A stretch of DNA of 64,000 bases from Pseudomonas fluorescens (GTDB lineage: Bacteria > Pseudomonadota > Gammaproteobacteria > Pseudomonadales > Pseudomonadaceae), in the NCBI RefSeq assembly GCF_001307275.1, contig NZ_CP012831.1, positions 3,030,501 to 3,094,500 on the forward strand, in the 5' to 3' direction. How positions within the stretch are numbered: the first letter of the stretch is position 1; each line of letters starts with the position of its first letter. Below are positions 17,838 through 27,862 of this stretch, one piece after another. The position numbers were made by a program, and so were the translations under genes. The notes below the pieces were generated by a model. That model saw only the letters and a program-made list of their open reading frames with translations. It ran no database searches and was not told the origin of the DNA.

Positions 17838-19109
17838 TCAGGCCTGGTGGGTGATCCGCCCATCCATCAGGGTATAGCGCACCACTCCCGGCAGGCTGTG
17901 ACCGAGGAACGGGCAGTTGTCGCCCTTGGAGCGCCAGGCTTCGCCGGCCACGGTGGACGCGGCAGGGTCGAACAGCACCAGGTCCGCCGGGGCGCCCACC
18001 GCCAGTTTCCCCGCTGGCAATTGCAGCGCCTGGGCCGGGCCGGCGCTCAGGCGGGCCAGCAAGGTCGGCAGGTCCAGCAAGCCGTCTTCCACCAGCGTCA
18101 GGGCCAGCGGCAGCAGCAGTTCGACGCTGCTGATGCCCGGCTCGGTGGCGCCGAACGGGGCCAGCTTGGCATCACGCTCGTGGGGTTGGTGATGGCTGGA
18201 GATGGCCGAGATCACCCCGGACTTCACCGCCTCGCGCAGGCCATCGCGGTCGGCGCGGGTGCGCAGCGGCGGCTGGACGTGGTAGACGCTGTTGAAGTCG
18301 ATCAGCGCCTCGTCGGTCAGGATCAACTGGTACAGCGCCACATCGGCGGTCACCGGCAAGCCGCGGGCCTGGGCCTGGGCGATCAACGCCGCGCCGCGGG
18401 CGCTGGTCAGCTGGCTGAAGTGGGCGCGCACGCCGCTTTGTTCCACCAACAGCAGGTCCCGGGCCAGGGCCACGGTCTCGGCGGTTTCCGGGATGCCCGG
18501 CAGGCCGAGGAAGCTGGCGGTCGGGCCTTCGTGGGCCAGGCCACCTTCGGCCAGGTCGTGATCCTGGGAATTGAAGATCACCGTCAGGCCGAAGGTCGCC
18601 GCGTATTCCAGGGCGCGGCACAGGGTACGGGTGTTGCGGAAACTGTTCAGGCCGTTGCCGAACGCCACGCAACCGGCGTCCCGCAGGGCGATGAGTTCGG
18701 CCAGTTGCTCGCCGTCGAGGCCTTTGCTCAGTGCGCCGATCGGGAAGACCTTGGTGTTGCCGGCTTCGCGGGCGCGGTCGAGGATCAGTTCGGCCACGGC
18801 CGAGGTGTCCAGCACCGGTTTGGTCTGCGGTGGGCAGCACAGGCTGGTCACGCCACCGGCGGCGGCGGCCCGGGTTTCGCTGACGATGCTGCCTTTGCGG
18901 CTGTAGCCCGGTTCGCGCAGGGCGACGTTCAGGTCCACCAGGCCAGGCGCGGCCACCAGGCCCTGGGCGTCGAGGATTTCAGCCGCCACGAAACCGGTGG
19001 GCGCGGCGCCCAGGGCGACGATCTTGCAGGCATCGATATGAATGTCAGTCACTTGATCCAGGCCACTGGCTGGATCGATCACGCGTGCGCCGAGAATGCT
19101 GAGCTTCAC
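17838..19109 (-). CDS. pyrC': Dihydroorotase-like protein PyrC' (probably inactive, ATCase partner)
   Basis: A 423-residue amidohydrolase-fold protein similar to dihydroorotase. The HxH zinc motif of active enzymes (PGLIDLHVHLREPG) reads here [14 protein letters not shown], so both histidines are lost. This matches the known Pseudomonas PyrC'/PyrX, which does not hydrolyse dihydroorotate but is needed to assemble aspartate carbamoyltransferase into its dodecamer. I start at GTG 19109, giving a 4-base overlap with the pyrB stop and the expected N-terminus [16 protein letters not shown]. The frame stays open to 19928, but that part is the antisense/offset shadow of pyrB. Confidence 0.95.
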   Translation of the reverse strand: MKLSILGARVIDPASGLDQVTDIHIDACKIVALGAAPTGFVAAEILDAQGLVAAPGLVDLNVALREPGYSRKGSIVSETRAAAAGGVTSLCCPPQTKPVLDTSAVAELILDRAREAGNTKVFPIGALSKGLDGEQLAELIALRDAGCVAFGNGLNSFRNTRTLCRALEYAATFGLTVIFNSQDHDLAEGGLAHEGPTASFLGLPGIPETAETVALARDLLLVEQSGVRAHFSQLTSARGAALIAQAQARGLPVTADVALYQLILTDEALIDFNSVYHVQPPLRTRADRDGLREAVKSGVISAISSHHQPHERDAKLAPFGATEPGISSVELLLPLALTLVEDGLLDLPTLLARLSAGPAQALQLPAGKLAVGAPADLVLFDPAASTVAGEAWRSKGDNCPFLGHSLPGVVRYTLMDGRITHQA

Positions 19110-20110
19110 TGGGCGTTCTCCTGGTCGAATTGGCGCTGGGCCGTTTGCCCGCTCATGGCCATGGACAGCACGGCCATGCGGATGGCGATGCCGTAGGTCA
19201 CCTGGTTGAGGATCACCGAGTGCGGGCCGTCGGCCACCGCCGACTCGATCTCCACGCCGCGGTTGATCGGCCCCGGGTGCATGACGATGGCATCCGGCTT
19301 GGCCCCGGCCAGGCGGGCGGTGGTCAGGCCGAACAGGCGGTAGAACTCGCCTTCGCTGGGCAGCAGGCCGCCGGTCATGCGTTCGCGTTGCAGGCGCAGC
19401 ATGATCACCACGTCGACATCCTTGAGGCCTTCGGTCATGTCGGTGTAGACCTTCACGCCGTATTGCTCGACGCCGATGGGCAGCAGGGTTTTCGGCGCGA
19501 TCACGCGGATGTCCGGGCAACCGAGGGTCTTGAGGGCCAGCATGTTCGAGCGGGCGACCCGCGAGTGCAGGATGTCGCCGACGATGGCCACCGACAGGTT
19601 TTCGAAGCTGCCCTTGTGCCGACGGATGGTCAGCATGTCGAGCATGCCCTGGGTCGGGTGGGCGTGACGGCCGTCGCCGCCGTTGATGATCGCCACTTGC
19701 GGGCACACGTGTTCGGCAATGAAGTGCGCTGCGCCGGAGTCGCCGTGGCGCACGACGAACATGTCGGCGGCCATGGCTTCGAGGTTGCGCAAGGTGTCGA
19801 GCAGGGTTTCGCCCTTGCTCGCCGAGGACGTGGACACGTTCAAGGTGATCACGTCCGCCGACAGGCGCTGGGCCGCCAGTTCGAAGGTGGTGCGGGTGCG
19901 GGTGGAGTTTTCGAAGAACACGTTGCACACGGTCTTGCCGCGCAGCAACGGGACTTTCTTCACTGCCCGGGCACCGACCTCGAGGAACGAGTCGGCAGTG
20001 TCGAGGATTTCCGTCAACAGCTCGCGGCGCAGGCCGTCGAGGGACAGGAAGTGCCGCAGCTGGCCCTGATCGTTGAGCTGCAGCGGGCGCTTGGTTTCGA
20101 GAGGCGTCAT
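19106..20110 (-). CDS. pyrB: Aspartate carbamoyltransferase catalytic subunit PyrB
   Basis: PyrB joins carbamoyl phosphate and aspartate, the committed step of pyrimidine synthesis. The 334-residue protein has the carbamoyl-phosphate motif [18 protein letters not shown]. The aspartate-loop region is MLRLQRERM and the HPGPINRG motif lies towards the C-terminus. It carries the N-terminal extension typical of class A Pseudomonas ATCases, which bind PyrC'. It is coupled to pyrC' by overlap and lies 24 bases behind pyrR. Confidence 0.97.
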   Translation of the reverse strand: MTPLETKRPLQLNDQGQLRHFLSLDGLRRELLTEILDTADSFLEVGARAVKKVPLLRGKTVCNVFFENSTRTRTTFELAAQRLSADVITLNVSTSSASKGETLLDTLRNLEAMAADMFVVRHGDSGAAHFIAEHVCPQVAIINGGDGRHAHPTQGMLDMLTIRRHKGSFENLSVAIVGDILHSRVARSNMLALKTLGCPDIRVIAPKTLLPIGVEQYGVKVYTDMTEGLKDVDVVIMLRLQRERMTGGLLPSEGEFYRLFGLTTARLAGAKPDAIVMHPGPINRGVEIESAVADGPHSVILNQVTYGIAIRMAVLSMAMSGQTAQRQFDQENAQ

Positions 20111-20134
20111 CGCGATGGACTCTTACAAGGGCAG

Positions 20135-20641
20135 TTAAAGGGCAAGGTCTTGCAGTTCGAGTTGCAGCGGCGACGGCCCGGAGAGCTTGACCCGCTCATG
20201 GGCGGCCAGCGTCAGCGTCGCGCCGACCACGTTCGGCCGGATCGGCAGCTCGGCGGCGTCCAGGTCCAGCAGGCACACCAGCGTCACGCTGGCCGGGCGA
20301 CCGTAGTCGAACAGTTCGTTCATGGCGGCGCGGATGGTCCGGCCGCTCATCAGCACGTCGTCGATCAGCACCAGGTGCTGGCCTTCGATCTCGAACGGCA
20401 GCGCCGAGGGGCGTACTTGCGGGTGCAGGCCGTTCTGGCTGAAGTCGTCGCGGTAGAAGGACACATCCAGGGTGCCCAGCGGCGATTGGCTGCCCAGTGC
20501 TTCGAGCAAGGCCTGGGCGACCCAGACGCCACCGGTGCGAATGCCGATGTAGCGCGGTTCGCTGATGCCGCGGTGTTCCAGGTGTGCCGTGAGACGAATC
20601 GCCATCTGGCTGATCAGTTCGGCAGGATTGGGCAGGCTCAT
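20135..20641 (-). CDS. pyrR: Bifunctional PyrR (pyrimidine regulator / uracil phosphoribosyltransferase)
   Basis: A 168-residue type I phosphoribosyltransferase fold with the PRPP loop [20 protein letters not shown]. PyrR binds UMP and pyr mRNA in Gram-positives; in Pseudomonas its regulatory role is less direct. It is first in the pyrR-pyrB-pyrC' operon. A terminator for the upstream ruvX separates the two transcription units, so the pyr promoter probably lies between 20642 and 20690. Confidence 0.95.
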   Translation of the reverse strand: MSLPNPAELISQMAIRLTAHLEHRGISEPRYIGIRTGGVWVAQALLEALGSQSPLGTLDVSFYRDDFSQNGLHPQVRPSALPFEIEGQHLVLIDDVLMSGRTIRAAMNELFDYGRPASVTLVCLLDLDAAELPIRPNVVGATLTLAAHERVKLSGPSPLQLELQDLAL

Positions 20642-20691
20642 GCTGGCTCCTTCAGGTTCCCGGGCCGGTGGTGAGTGGCGCGGCTTGTCGC

Positions 20692-20718
20692 TAAAAGAAA
20701 GCGCCTTGGCGGCGCTTT
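20692..20718 (-). terminator. Rho-independent terminator after ruvX
   Basis: Read on the minus strand, AAAGCGCC / GGCGCTTT form an 8-bp stem with a 5-base loop, followed by CTTTTAG. It sits between the ruvX stop and the pyrR start. Confidence 0.75.
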
Positions 20719-20726
20719 GTAAAAAA

Positions 20727-21164
20727 TCAGGTTTCGAACAGGGCGGCGTTGGCGTCGAGCCAGCCTTGCAGCAGCAGGGCGGCGGCGATGGCGTCCACCG
20801 GGTTGTCGCGGTAGCTGCCTTTCTGCCCGCCGCGCACCAGGCGCTCGCCCTTGGCCTCGAAGGTGGTCAGGCGCTCGTCATGGGTATAGAAGGGCAGGTT
20901 GTAGCGGCCATTGAGCCGGCGGGCGAACTTTTCGGCGCGCAGGCACATGTCGCTGGGCGTGCCGTCCATGTTCAGCGGCAGGCCGACCACCACGGCATCG
21001 GGTTTCCATTCCTTGATCAGCGCTTCGACCTGGTTCCAGTCCGGAACACCGTTCTGCGCTTTCAAGGTGCACAACTCGCGGGCCTGGCCGGTAATGACCT
21101 GGCCGACCGCTACGCCGATCTGTTTGGTGCCGTAATCGAAGCCCAGCAGCAAGCGCAGGGCCAT
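20727..21164 (-). CDS. ruvX: Holliday junction resolvase-like protein RuvX (YqgF)
   Basis: A 145-residue RNase H-fold protein thought to process pre-16S rRNA ends and possibly DNA junctions. The N-terminal Asp motif is [33 protein letters not shown] and a late Asp in [14 protein letters not shown] complete the catalytic set. ATG 21164 overlaps the yqgE stop by one base, and the pair is conserved widely. The longer open frame upstream is the shadow of yqgE. Confidence 0.95.
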   Translation of the reverse strand: MALRLLLGFDYGTKQIGVAVGQVITGQARELCTLKAQNGVPDWNQVEALIKEWKPDAVVVGLPLNMDGTPSDMCLRAEKFARRLNGRYNLPFYTHDERLTTFEAKGERLVRGGQKGSYRDNPVDAIAAALLLQGWLDANAALFET

Positions 21165-21733
21165 CAGGCGTGTCCTGCCTGGCTGGTGAGCAGGCTGAGG
21201 TTGACCCCCAACCGGCTGGCCGCCGCTTCCAGGCGCAGTTCGCTGCTGGTGTTGAACAGGATGTCGGCGTCGAACGGGCAGGTCAGCCAGGCGTTGTCGG
21301 CCAGCTCGGCTTCCAGTTGCCCGGGTTCCCAACCGGCATAGCCGAGGGCGATCAGGCTTTTCTCCGGGCCGACCCCATCGGCGATGGCGAACAGCACGTC
21401 CTGGGAAGTGGACAGCGACAAGCCGTCCAGGTCCACCGTGGCCTGGTATTTGGGGCCCGACGGATGGAGCACGAAGCCGCGGTCGGTCTGCACCGGGCCA
21501 CCGATGAAAATCGGCACGTGCTGGCACAAGAGTGGCGGTTCGATCTCGGGCCGCAGTTGCTCAAGAATGTCCGCCAGGTTCAGCTCCTGCGGGCGATTGA
21601 TCACCAGCCCCATGGCCCCATTGGCCGTGTGCTCGACGATGTAGGTCAAGGTATGGGCAAAGTTCGGATCGGCCATGTGCGGCATGGCAATCAGGAAGTG
21701 ATGCTTGAGGTAGGTGGGGCTGACGTTTTTCAT
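21164..21733 (-). CDS. algH: YqgE/AlgH family protein
   Basis: A 189-residue DUF179 protein. The start at ATG 21733 gives the family N-terminus YLKHHFLIAMPHMADPNF; the open frame upstream lacks similarity. The motif GAMGLVINRPQ and the later IALGYAGWEPGQLE are diagnostic. AlgH was named for an effect on alginate in P. aeruginosa, but its activity is unknown. It is translationally coupled to ruvX. Confidence 0.94.
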   Translation of the reverse strand: MKNVSPTYLKHHFLIAMPHMADPNFAHTLTYIVEHTANGAMGLVINRPQELNLADILEQLRPEIEPPLLCQHVPIFIGGPVQTDRGFVLHPSGPKYQATVDLDGLSLSTSQDVLFAIADGVGPEKSLIALGYAGWEPGQLEAELADNAWLTCPFDADILFNTSSELRLEAAASRLGVNLSLLTSQAGHA

Positions 21734-21803
21734 AGGCGCTAGTGTGGCGGGGCAGGGGCGAACTGACAAGCCGGGAAATGCCTGAGACTGTCACACAATC
21801 CCC

Positions 21804-21893
21804 TGTGGGAGCGAGCTTGCTCGCGATAGCAATTGATCATTCAACACAGAGGTCGACTGACCGTCTGCTATCGCGAGCAAGCTCGCTCCCACA
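21804..21893. repeat. REPIN (convergent REP pair)
   Basis: A forward REP at 21804-21827 and an inverted REP at 21870-21893, between the minus-strand tonB gene and yqgE. Confidence 0.93.
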
Positions 21894-21910
21894 AGGGAAT
21901 TGGGGGGTTA

Positions 21911-22807
21911 TCAGTTGCTGGACAGCCGGTCGCCGCGGGCGAATTTCCAGGTGCGGATGATTTCCAGCCGGTCGATGTCCGACAGGTCCCCGGTAAACGG
22001 CGCGAACGGTGCCGCCAGACGGACGATCCGCTGGGCGGCCTGGTCCAGCAGCGGCTGGCCGGAGGATTCGAGCACCAGCACTTCATACAACGAACCGTCC
22101 CGATTGATCGAGACCATTAGCCGCAGGTTGCCGTAGATCTGCTTGCGCCGCGCTTCGTCAGGGTAGTTGAGGTTGCCGATGCGCTCGACCTTCTTGCGCC
22201 ACTCGTCCTTGTACCAGGCACCCTTGTCGCGCATGGTCGAAGCGGCGCTCAGGCGGTGGATGCGCGGGCGCTTGGCGTAGAGCTGTTGCTCCTGGGCCAG
22301 TTCGGCTTCCAGGCTGGCGATGTCGCTGGACAGTTGGGAGCTGTCGAAGGTAGGCAAGGGGGCCTGGGGCTTGGGATCAGGCTTGACCTCTTCCTTGACC
22401 GGGGCTTTCTTCGGTTTCGGCGCGACGGTGGTCACGGCCGCCTTGGGCGCCGTTTCCTGCACTTCGGGCTTGGCCGCTGGCGGCGGGGTGACTTTCTGCA
22501 CCGTGTTGTCCTGGAAGGGCGCGATCTCGGTAGTCTTGGGGATCGCCTTTTTTTCCAGGGTGCCGCTGCCTTGCTGGTTTTCCTGGGCGAGGAAGTCGGC
22601 CTTCTTGGGCTTGGTCTCGCTCTTGAAGGTGGCCAGGGTGATTTCCAGGGTCTGGCTGATCTGTTTCGGCTCGACCGTGGCAAACCCGACGCCCAGCAGC
22701 AAGGCCAGGTGGATCAACGCCGCCAGGAACAGGGTAAAACCGAGGCGATCGGCCGGGCGCACGCCACGATGGGCGAGCTCTAGGGGCAGATCGGACGGGA
22801 GTGTCAT
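21911..22807 (-). CDS. TonB family energy transducer (TonB3-like)
   Basis: A 298-residue TonB-type protein with one membrane helix near residues 23-43 (LGFTLFLAALIHLALLLGVG). A Pro/Lys-rich periplasmic spacer runs from about 65 to 150. The C-terminal TonB domain follows (NLRLMVSINRDGSLYEVLVL). It transmits proton-motive-force energy to outer-membrane partners. The position between yqgE and gshB matches PAO1 tonB3 (PA0406), which affects twitching motility. The adjacency to the pilG cluster therefore suggests a pilus-related role. No exbB/exbD lies nearby. Confidence 0.9.
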   Translation of the reverse strand: MTLPSDLPLELAHRGVRPADRLGFTLFLAALIHLALLLGVGFATVEPKQISQTLEITLATFKSETKPKKADFLAQENQQGSGTLEKKAIPKTTEIAPFQDNTVQKVTPPPAAKPEVQETAPKAAVTTVAPKPKKAPVKEEVKPDPKPQAPLPTFDSSQLSSDIASLEAELAQEQQLYAKRPRIHRLSAASTMRDKGAWYKDEWRKKVERIGNLNYPDEARRKQIYGNLRLMVSINRDGSLYEVLVLESSGQPLLDQAAQRIVRLAAPFAPFTGDLSDIDRLEIIRTWKFARGDRLSSN

Positions 22808-22883
22808 GACAAGGAAACCAACATCGCGTTTTTTTCAGGCCGGGCATGATAACGCAATGTGGGTTTCCTTCAGCAGATCTGGA

Positions 22884-23837
22884 TCAACGAGCCTTGAGCT
22901 TCTGATCGATGGCATCCATCAGCATGCCGCCGATGTCGGTGCCAAAGGCGTTATCGATCTCGCGGATGCAGGTCGGGCTGGTGACGTTGATTTCCGTCAG
23001 GTGCTCGCCGATCACGTCCAGGCCCACGAACAACAGGCCTTTTTCCCGCAGCGTCGGGCCGACCTGGGCAGCGATCCAGCGGTCCTTCTCGGTCAACGGA
23101 CGGGCTTCGCCACGTCCACCGGCCGCCAGGTTGCCCCGGGTTTCACCGGCCGCCGGGATACGCGCCAGGCAATAGTCCACCGGTTCGCCGTCGATCATCA
23201 GGATGCGTTTGTCGCCATCGACGATGGCCGGCAGGTAGCCCTGGATCATGATCTGCTGCTTGCCGTGCAGCGTCAGGGTTTCCAGGATCACCGACAGGTT
23301 CGGGTGGCCGGCGGTGTGCCGGAAGATCGAGGACCCGCCCATGCCGTCCAAGGGCTTGAGGATCACGTCGCCGTGATGGTCGGCAAATTCGCGCAACACG
23401 TCCGGGCGGCGGCTGACGATGGTCGGCGGCGTGCACTGCGGGAACAGCGTGGCAAACAGCTTTTCGTTGCAGTCGCGCAGGCTCTGGGGCTTGTTGACCA
23501 CCAGCACGCCGGCGTTTTCCGCTTGTTCCAGCAGGTAGGTGGAGTACACGAACTCCATGTCGAACGGCGGATCCTTGCGCATCAGGATCACGTCCAGGTC
23601 GCTGAGCAGCGCATCGCGCTCGTCGCCCAGCTCGAACCACTTCTCAGGGTTGGCGAAGACGTTCAGCGGCTTCATCCGCGCCCGCGCCTGGCCTTCGGCC
23701 TGGTAGAGGTCGCGCTGCTCCATGTAGAACAGCTCCCAGCCGCGCTTCTGAGCGGCCAGCAGCATGGCCAGCGAGCTATCCTTTTTATAGGAAATGCTGG
23801 CGATAGGGTCCATGACAATGCCGACGCGTACGCTCAT
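22884..23837 (-). CDS. gshB: Glutathione synthetase GshB
   Basis: GshB is an ATP-grasp ligase adding glycine to gamma-glutamylcysteine. The 317-residue protein begins with MSVRVGIVMDPIASISYKKD, typical of the family. It has VILKPLDGMGGSSIFRH (ATP-grasp loop) and the C-terminal INVTSPTCIREID metal-binding motif. It probably has its own promoter, divergent from pilG, in a 224-base intergenic region. Confidence 0.97.
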   Translation of the reverse strand: MSVRVGIVMDPIASISYKKDSSLAMLLAAQKRGWELFYMEQRDLYQAEGQARARMKPLNVFANPEKWFELGDERDALLSDLDVILMRKDPPFDMEFVYSTYLLEQAENAGVLVVNKPQSLRDCNEKLFATLFPQCTPPTIVSRRPDVLREFADHHGDVILKPLDGMGGSSIFRHTAGHPNLSVILETLTLHGKQQIMIQGYLPAIVDGDKRILMIDGEPVDYCLARIPAAGETRGNLAAGGRGEARPLTEKDRWIAAQVGPTLREKGLLFVGLDVIGEHLTEINVTSPTCIREIDNAFGTDIGGMLMDAIDQKLKAR

Positions 23838-24061
23838 GGCTTGGTTCCTCGAAATATGATGGGCACATAATGGCGTGAAAAAGTGGCGTCAGAGTGGCGC
23901 CCGGAAGATTGGCGGTCAAGGAAAAACCACCGCGCCCAGCGGCCGATAGATCGGCGATGGAGACTGTGCTAAAAAGGCTGCCATGTGACGTGCGGGCCTT
24001 GAACATCAAGGGTTTGCGCTGTCGTTCACTCTCAGGCGTTAAAAACCGGTCCGCAGCGGCA

Positions 24062-24490
24062 ATGGCAGAGCACTCTACGCAACAGCAACCCAGCGCCTTG
24101 AAGGTCATGGTCATCGACGACTCGAAGACCATCCGCCGCACCGCCGAAACCTTGCTGCGCAACGTGGGCTGCGAGGTGATCACGGCGATCGACGGTTTCG
24201 ATGCCCTGGCCAAGATCGCCGACCATCATCCGGGCATCATCTTTGTCGACATCATGATGCCGCGCCTCGATGGCTACCAGACCTGTGCCCTGATCAAGAA
24301 CAACAGCGCATTCAAGGCCACGCCGGTGATCATGCTGTCGTCCCGGGATGGGTTGTTCGACAAGGCCAAGGGGCGCATCGTCGGTTCCGATCAGTTTTTG
24401 ACCAAGCCGTTCAGCAAGGAAGAACTGCTGGGGGCGATACAGGCCCATGTCCCGGGCTTTGCCGCTGTCCAGCCGCACCAGGCACATTAA
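24062..24490 (+). CDS. pilG: Twitching motility response regulator PilG
   Basis: A stand-alone CheY-like receiver (142 residues) which in P. aeruginosa takes phosphate from ChpA and promotes pilus extension and cAMP signalling. The acidic pair is in VMVIDDSKTIRRTAETLL, the phospho-acceptor Asp in IIFVDIMMPRLDGYQTC, and the conserved Lys in FLTKPFSKEELLGA. I use ATG 24062. The frame is open to 23894, but the upstream part lacks family similarity and only the 24062 start gives a normal length. Confidence 0.95.
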   Translation: MAEHSTQQQPSALKVMVIDDSKTIRRTAETLLRNVGCEVITAIDGFDALAKIADHHPGIIFVDIMMPRLDGYQTCALIKNNSAFKATPVIMLSSRDGLFDKAKGRIVGSDQFLTKPFSKEELLGAIQAHVPGFAAVQPHQAH

Positions 24491-24538
24491 TGACACTCGG
24501 CCAACGGGCCTGGGGTCAACAAGAAAATGGGGAACACC

Positions 24539-24904
24539 ATGGCACGAGTTCTGATCGTCGATGATTCGCCGACTGAAATGTACAAACTGACCGGCATGCT
24601 GGAAAAGCACGGCCATCAGGTCCTGAAGGCCGAGAATGGCGCCGATGGCGTGGCGCTGGCCCGCCAGGAAAAACCCGATGCGGTGCTGATGGATATCGTC
24701 ATGCCCGGCCTCAATGGTTTCCAGGCCACGCGCCAGTTGACCAAGGACCCGGACACCGGCCATATCCCGGTGATCATCATCACCACCAAGGATCAGGACA
24801 CCGACAAGGTCTGGGGTACGCGCCAGGGGGCGAAGGACTACCTGACCAAACCGGTGGACGAAGAAACCCTGATCGCGACCCTGAACAAAGTGCTGGCGGG
24901 TTGA
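24539..24904 (+). CDS. pilH: Twitching motility response regulator PilH
   Basis: A 121-residue CheY-like receiver which, in P. aeruginosa, opposes PilG, perhaps as a phosphate sink. Motifs are VLIVDDSPTEMYKLTGML, VLMDIVMPGLNGFQ and KDYLTKPVDEETL. ATG 24539 gives the standard start MARVLIVDD; an in-frame ATG four codons earlier is possible. It lies 48 bases after pilG and 10 before pilI, all on one transcript. Confidence 0.96.
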   Translation: MARVLIVDDSPTEMYKLTGMLEKHGHQVLKAENGADGVALARQEKPDAVLMDIVMPGLNGFQATRQLTKDPDTGHIPVIIITTKDQDTDKVWGTRQGAKDYLTKPVDEETLIATLNKVLAG

Positions 24905-24914
24905 CGGCGCGGCC

Positions 24915-25454
24915 ATGAGCCAATCCCTGACGGCCTTCGAACTGCTGCTGCAGATCGACCGGCGTTGCCGGCTGCTGGGGGCGGACCTGCCTTCCCAGCC
25001 GACCCACCGTGCCGGCTGGAGCGGCATCGGCTTTCGCCTGGGCGAGCACTGGTACGTGGCGCCGATGGGCGAAGTCAGCGAAGTGCTGCACGAGCCTCGT
25101 CACACGCATTTGCCCGGGGTCAAGCCGTGGGTGCGCGGCGTGGCTAACCTGCGTGGGCGCTTGTTGCCGTTGATGGATTTGTGCGGGTTCTTCGGCCATG
25201 AGCTGTCCACCGTGCGCAAGCAACGGCGGGTGCTGGTGGTGGACCACGACGAGGTGTTCGCCGGGTTGCTGGTGGACGAGGTCCTCGGGCTGCAGCACTT
25301 TGCCCAGGACAGCCTGGAACCGATGCTGGTGGACGACCACGACGGCCCGGAAGCGGCCTTCGTCAAGGGCCGGTTCGGCGGCGAGCGCGAGTGGCAAGTG
25401 TTCAGCCCGTTTGCCCTGGCGCGGTCGCCGGGGTTCATGGATGTGGCGATTTGA
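24915..25454 (+). CDS. pilI: CheW-like coupling protein PilI
   Basis: A 179-residue CheW-domain adaptor linking the PilJ receptor to the ChpA kinase. The fold is recognisable from WYVAPMGEVSEVLHEPRHTH, the conserved GVANLRGRLLPLMDL and a late DEVLGLQHF segment. A REPIN lies after its stop, before pilJ, so read-through into pilJ has to cross a possible hairpin. Confidence 0.94.
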   Translation: MSQSLTAFELLLQIDRRCRLLGADLPSQPTHRAGWSGIGFRLGEHWYVAPMGEVSEVLHEPRHTHLPGVKPWVRGVANLRGRLLPLMDLCGFFGHELSTVRKQRRVLVVDHDEVFAGLLVDEVLGLQHFAQDSLEPMLVDDHDGPEAAFVKGRFGGEREWQVFSPFALARSPGFMDVAI

Positions 25455-25475
25455 CGAGATGCAGCGCAGGCCCCT

Positions 25476-25564
25476 TGTGGGAGCGAGCTTGCTCGCGATT
25501 GCGGTGGGTCAGCCAGAGCAATGCTGACTGATCCAAGGCTATCGCGAGCAAGCTCGCTCCCACA
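25476..25564. repeat. REPIN inside the pil-chp operon (pilI/pilJ gap)
   Basis: A forward REP at 25476-25499 and an inverted REP at 25541-25564. The pair ends 48 bases before the pilJ start. Confidence 0.93.
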
Positions 25565-25612
25565 TGGGGACCACGGTGAGTGAGTTGGACTGGGTAGCAC
25601 AGGCGAGAACCG

Positions 25613-27676
25613 ATGATCAAAGCAAAAACAGGCAAGCCACTGGAAGCGTCGCGCAGTCGTTCGCAGATCATCGTGCTGTTCGTCGCGCTGATCGTCTTCA
25701 TCGTGCTGCTGTTCGCCAACTTCGCTTACCTCAACACCCAATCCACCTACGACAAACAGTACATCGGCCATGCCGGTGAGCTGCGGGTGCTGTCCCAGCG
25801 CATTGCCAAGAACGCCACCGAGGCCGCCGCCGGCAAGCCTGCGGCGTTCAAGCTGCTGAGCGATGCGCGCAATGACTTCGCCCAGCGCTGGGGCTACCTG
25901 AAACAGGGCGACCCGGTGACCGGCCTGCCGCCTGCGCCCGCCACCCTGCGCCCGCAGATGCGCGCCGTGCAGCTGGATTGGGAGCGCCTGCTCAAGAACA
26001 CCGATGCCATCCTCTCCAGCGAACAGACCGTGCTGTCGCTGCACCAGGTGGCGGCCACCCTGGCCGAAACCGTGCCGCAGTTGCAGGTCGAGTACGAAAA
26101 AGTCGTCGAAATCCTGCTGCAACGGGGCGCCCCCGCCACCCAGGTGGCCATGGCCCAGCGCCAGTCCCTGCTGGCCGAGCGGATTCTCGGCGCAGTGAAT
26201 ACCGTGCTGGCTGGGGACGAAAACGCCAGCCAGGCCGCCGATACCTTCGGTCGCGACGCGGCGCGTTTTGGCCAGGTGCTCAATGGCATGTTGCAAGGTG
26301 ACCCGGCCCTGAAAATCTCCCAGGTCCAGGACCGCGATGCCCGGGCGCGACTGAGCGAAATCAGCGAGCTGTTCGAGTTCGTCTCCGGCTCGGTGGATGA
26401 AATCCTCGAGACCTCGCCGGAGCTGTTCAAGGTCCGCGAATCGGCCGGCAATATCTTCAACCTGTCGCAGACCTTGCTCGACGAGGCTTCGCACCTGGCC
26501 ACGGCCTTCGAAAACCTGGCCGGCGGGCGTTCCGTCAATACCATCGGCGGTTATGTGCTGGGCCTGCTGGCGCTGATGTCGATCATCCTGATCGGGCTGG
26601 TGATGGTCCGCGAGACCAACCGCCAGTTGCACGAAACCGCGGAAAAGAACGAGCGCAACCAGAACGCGATCATGCGGCTGCTGGATGAAATCGAGGACCT
26701 GGCCGACGGCGACCTGACCGTCACGGCCTCGGTCACCGAGGATTTCACCGGCACCATCGCCGACTCCATCAACTACTCGGTGGACCAACTGCGGGATCTG
26801 GTGGCGACCATCAACCTCACCGCCGGCCAGGTCGCCGCCGCCGTGCAGGAAACCCAGGCCACGGCGATGCACCTGGCCCAGGCGTCCGAGCACCAGGCCC
26901 AGCAAATTTCCGAAGCTTCGACTTCAATTAATGAAATGGCCCAGTCCATCGACCAGGTGTCGGCCAATGCCGCCGAATCGTCGGCGGTGGCCGAACGTTC
27001 GGTGGAGATTGCCAACAAGGGTAACGAGGTGGTGCACAACACCATTCATGGCATGGACAACATTCGCGAGCAGATCCAGGACACCGCCAAACGCATCAAG
27101 CGCCTGGGCGAGTCATCCCAGGAAATTGGCGACATTGTCAGCCTGATCGACGACATCGCCGACCAGACCAACATCCTGGCCCTCAACGCCGCCATCCAGG
27201 CGTCCATGGCCGGTGATGCCGGGCGCGGGTTCGCGGTGGTGGCCGATGAAGTGCAACGCCTGGCCGAGCGTTCTTCGGCGGCGACCCGGCAGATCGAAAC
27301 CCTGGTGCGGGCGATCCAGGCCGACACCAACGAAGCGGTGATCTCCATGGAGCAGACCACCACCGAAGTGGTGCGCGGTGCGCGACTGGCCCAGGACGCC
27401 GGCGTCGCCCTGGAAGAGATCGAAGGTGTGTCCAAGACCCTGGCGGCGCTGATCCAGAGCATCTCCAACGCGGCGCAGCAACAGACCACCTCGGCGGGGC
27501 AGATTTCCTTGACCATGAACGTGATCCAGCAGATCACCACGCAGACTTCCTCGGGCTCCACCGCCACCGCCGAAAGCATCGGCAACCTGGCGAAAATGGC
27601 CAGCCAACTGCGCCGTTCGGTGTCGGGGTTTACCTTGCCGGCGGCGGCAGCGGCTGGCGATGAGGAAAAAGGGTGA
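25613..27676 (+). CDS. pilJ: Methyl-accepting chemotaxis protein PilJ
   Basis: The membrane receptor of the Pil-Chp system (687 residues). TM1 is at about 22-42 ([20 protein letters not shown]). A large periplasmic PilJ domain follows. TM2 is near 310-330 ([18 protein letters not shown]), then a HAMP region and the signalling hairpin tip ([35 protein letters not shown]). In P. aeruginosa it senses pilus and surface contact. No ribosome site is obvious and the gene lies behind a REPIN. The usual next gene, the methyltransferase pilK, is absent. Confidence 0.96.
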   Translation: MIKAKTGKPLEASRSRSQIIVLFVALIVFIVLLFANFAYLNTQSTYDKQYIGHAGELRVLSQRIAKNATEAAAGKPAAFKLLSDARNDFAQRWGYLKQGDPVTGLPPAPATLRPQMRAVQLDWERLLKNTDAILSSEQTVLSLHQVAATLAETVPQLQVEYEKVVEILLQRGAPATQVAMAQRQSLLAERILGAVNTVLAGDENASQAADTFGRDAARFGQVLNGMLQGDPALKISQVQDRDARARLSEISELFEFVSGSVDEILETSPELFKVRESAGNIFNLSQTLLDEASHLATAFENLAGGRSVNTIGGYVLGLLALMSIILIGLVMVRETNRQLHETAEKNERNQNAIMRLLDEIEDLADGDLTVTASVTEDFTGTIADSINYSVDQLRDLVATINLTAGQVAAAVQETQATAMHLAQASEHQAQQISEASTSINEMAQSIDQVSANAAESSAVAERSVEIANKGNEVVHNTIHGMDNIREQIQDTAKRIKRLGESSQEIGDIVSLIDDIADQTNILALNAAIQASMAGDAGRGFAVVADEVQRLAERSSAATRQIETLVRAIQADTNEAVISMEQTTTEVVRGARLAQDAGVALEEIEGVSKTLAALIQSISNAAQQQTTSAGQISLTMNVIQQITTQTSSGSTATAESIGNLAKMASQLRRSVSGFTLPAAAAAGDEEKG

Positions 27677-27725
27677 CCAACCGGATCCACCTGTTGGAAA
27701 AGGCTTTTTGTGGCGAGGAGGTTTC

Positions 27726-27812
27726 TGTGGGAGCAAGGCTTGCCCGCGATGAAGGTAGCGCTGTACCTCGGAAACCGAGGTGTTTGCGTCGCGAGCAAGC
27801 TTTGCTCCCACA
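27726..27812. repeat. Variant REPIN in the pil-chp operon (pilJ/chpA gap)
   Basis: The same variant as at 12911: forward GAGCAAGGCTTGCCCGCGAT unit at 27726-27750, inverted unit at 27789-27812. It occupies the place where pilK lies in P. aeruginosa. Confidence 0.85.
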
Positions 27813-27862
27813 GGTAAATCTCTTCTTCACAGGCGTGTTGTGTTCTCCTGATTGGAGTGGTT

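Noticed and set aside
17838..19928. A single 696-residue frame suggesting a PyrB-PyrC' fusion
   Set aside because: The extra part is an offset reading of pyrB and is rich in Arg/His. pyrB itself has an intact frame and stop overlapping a GTG start of pyrC'.
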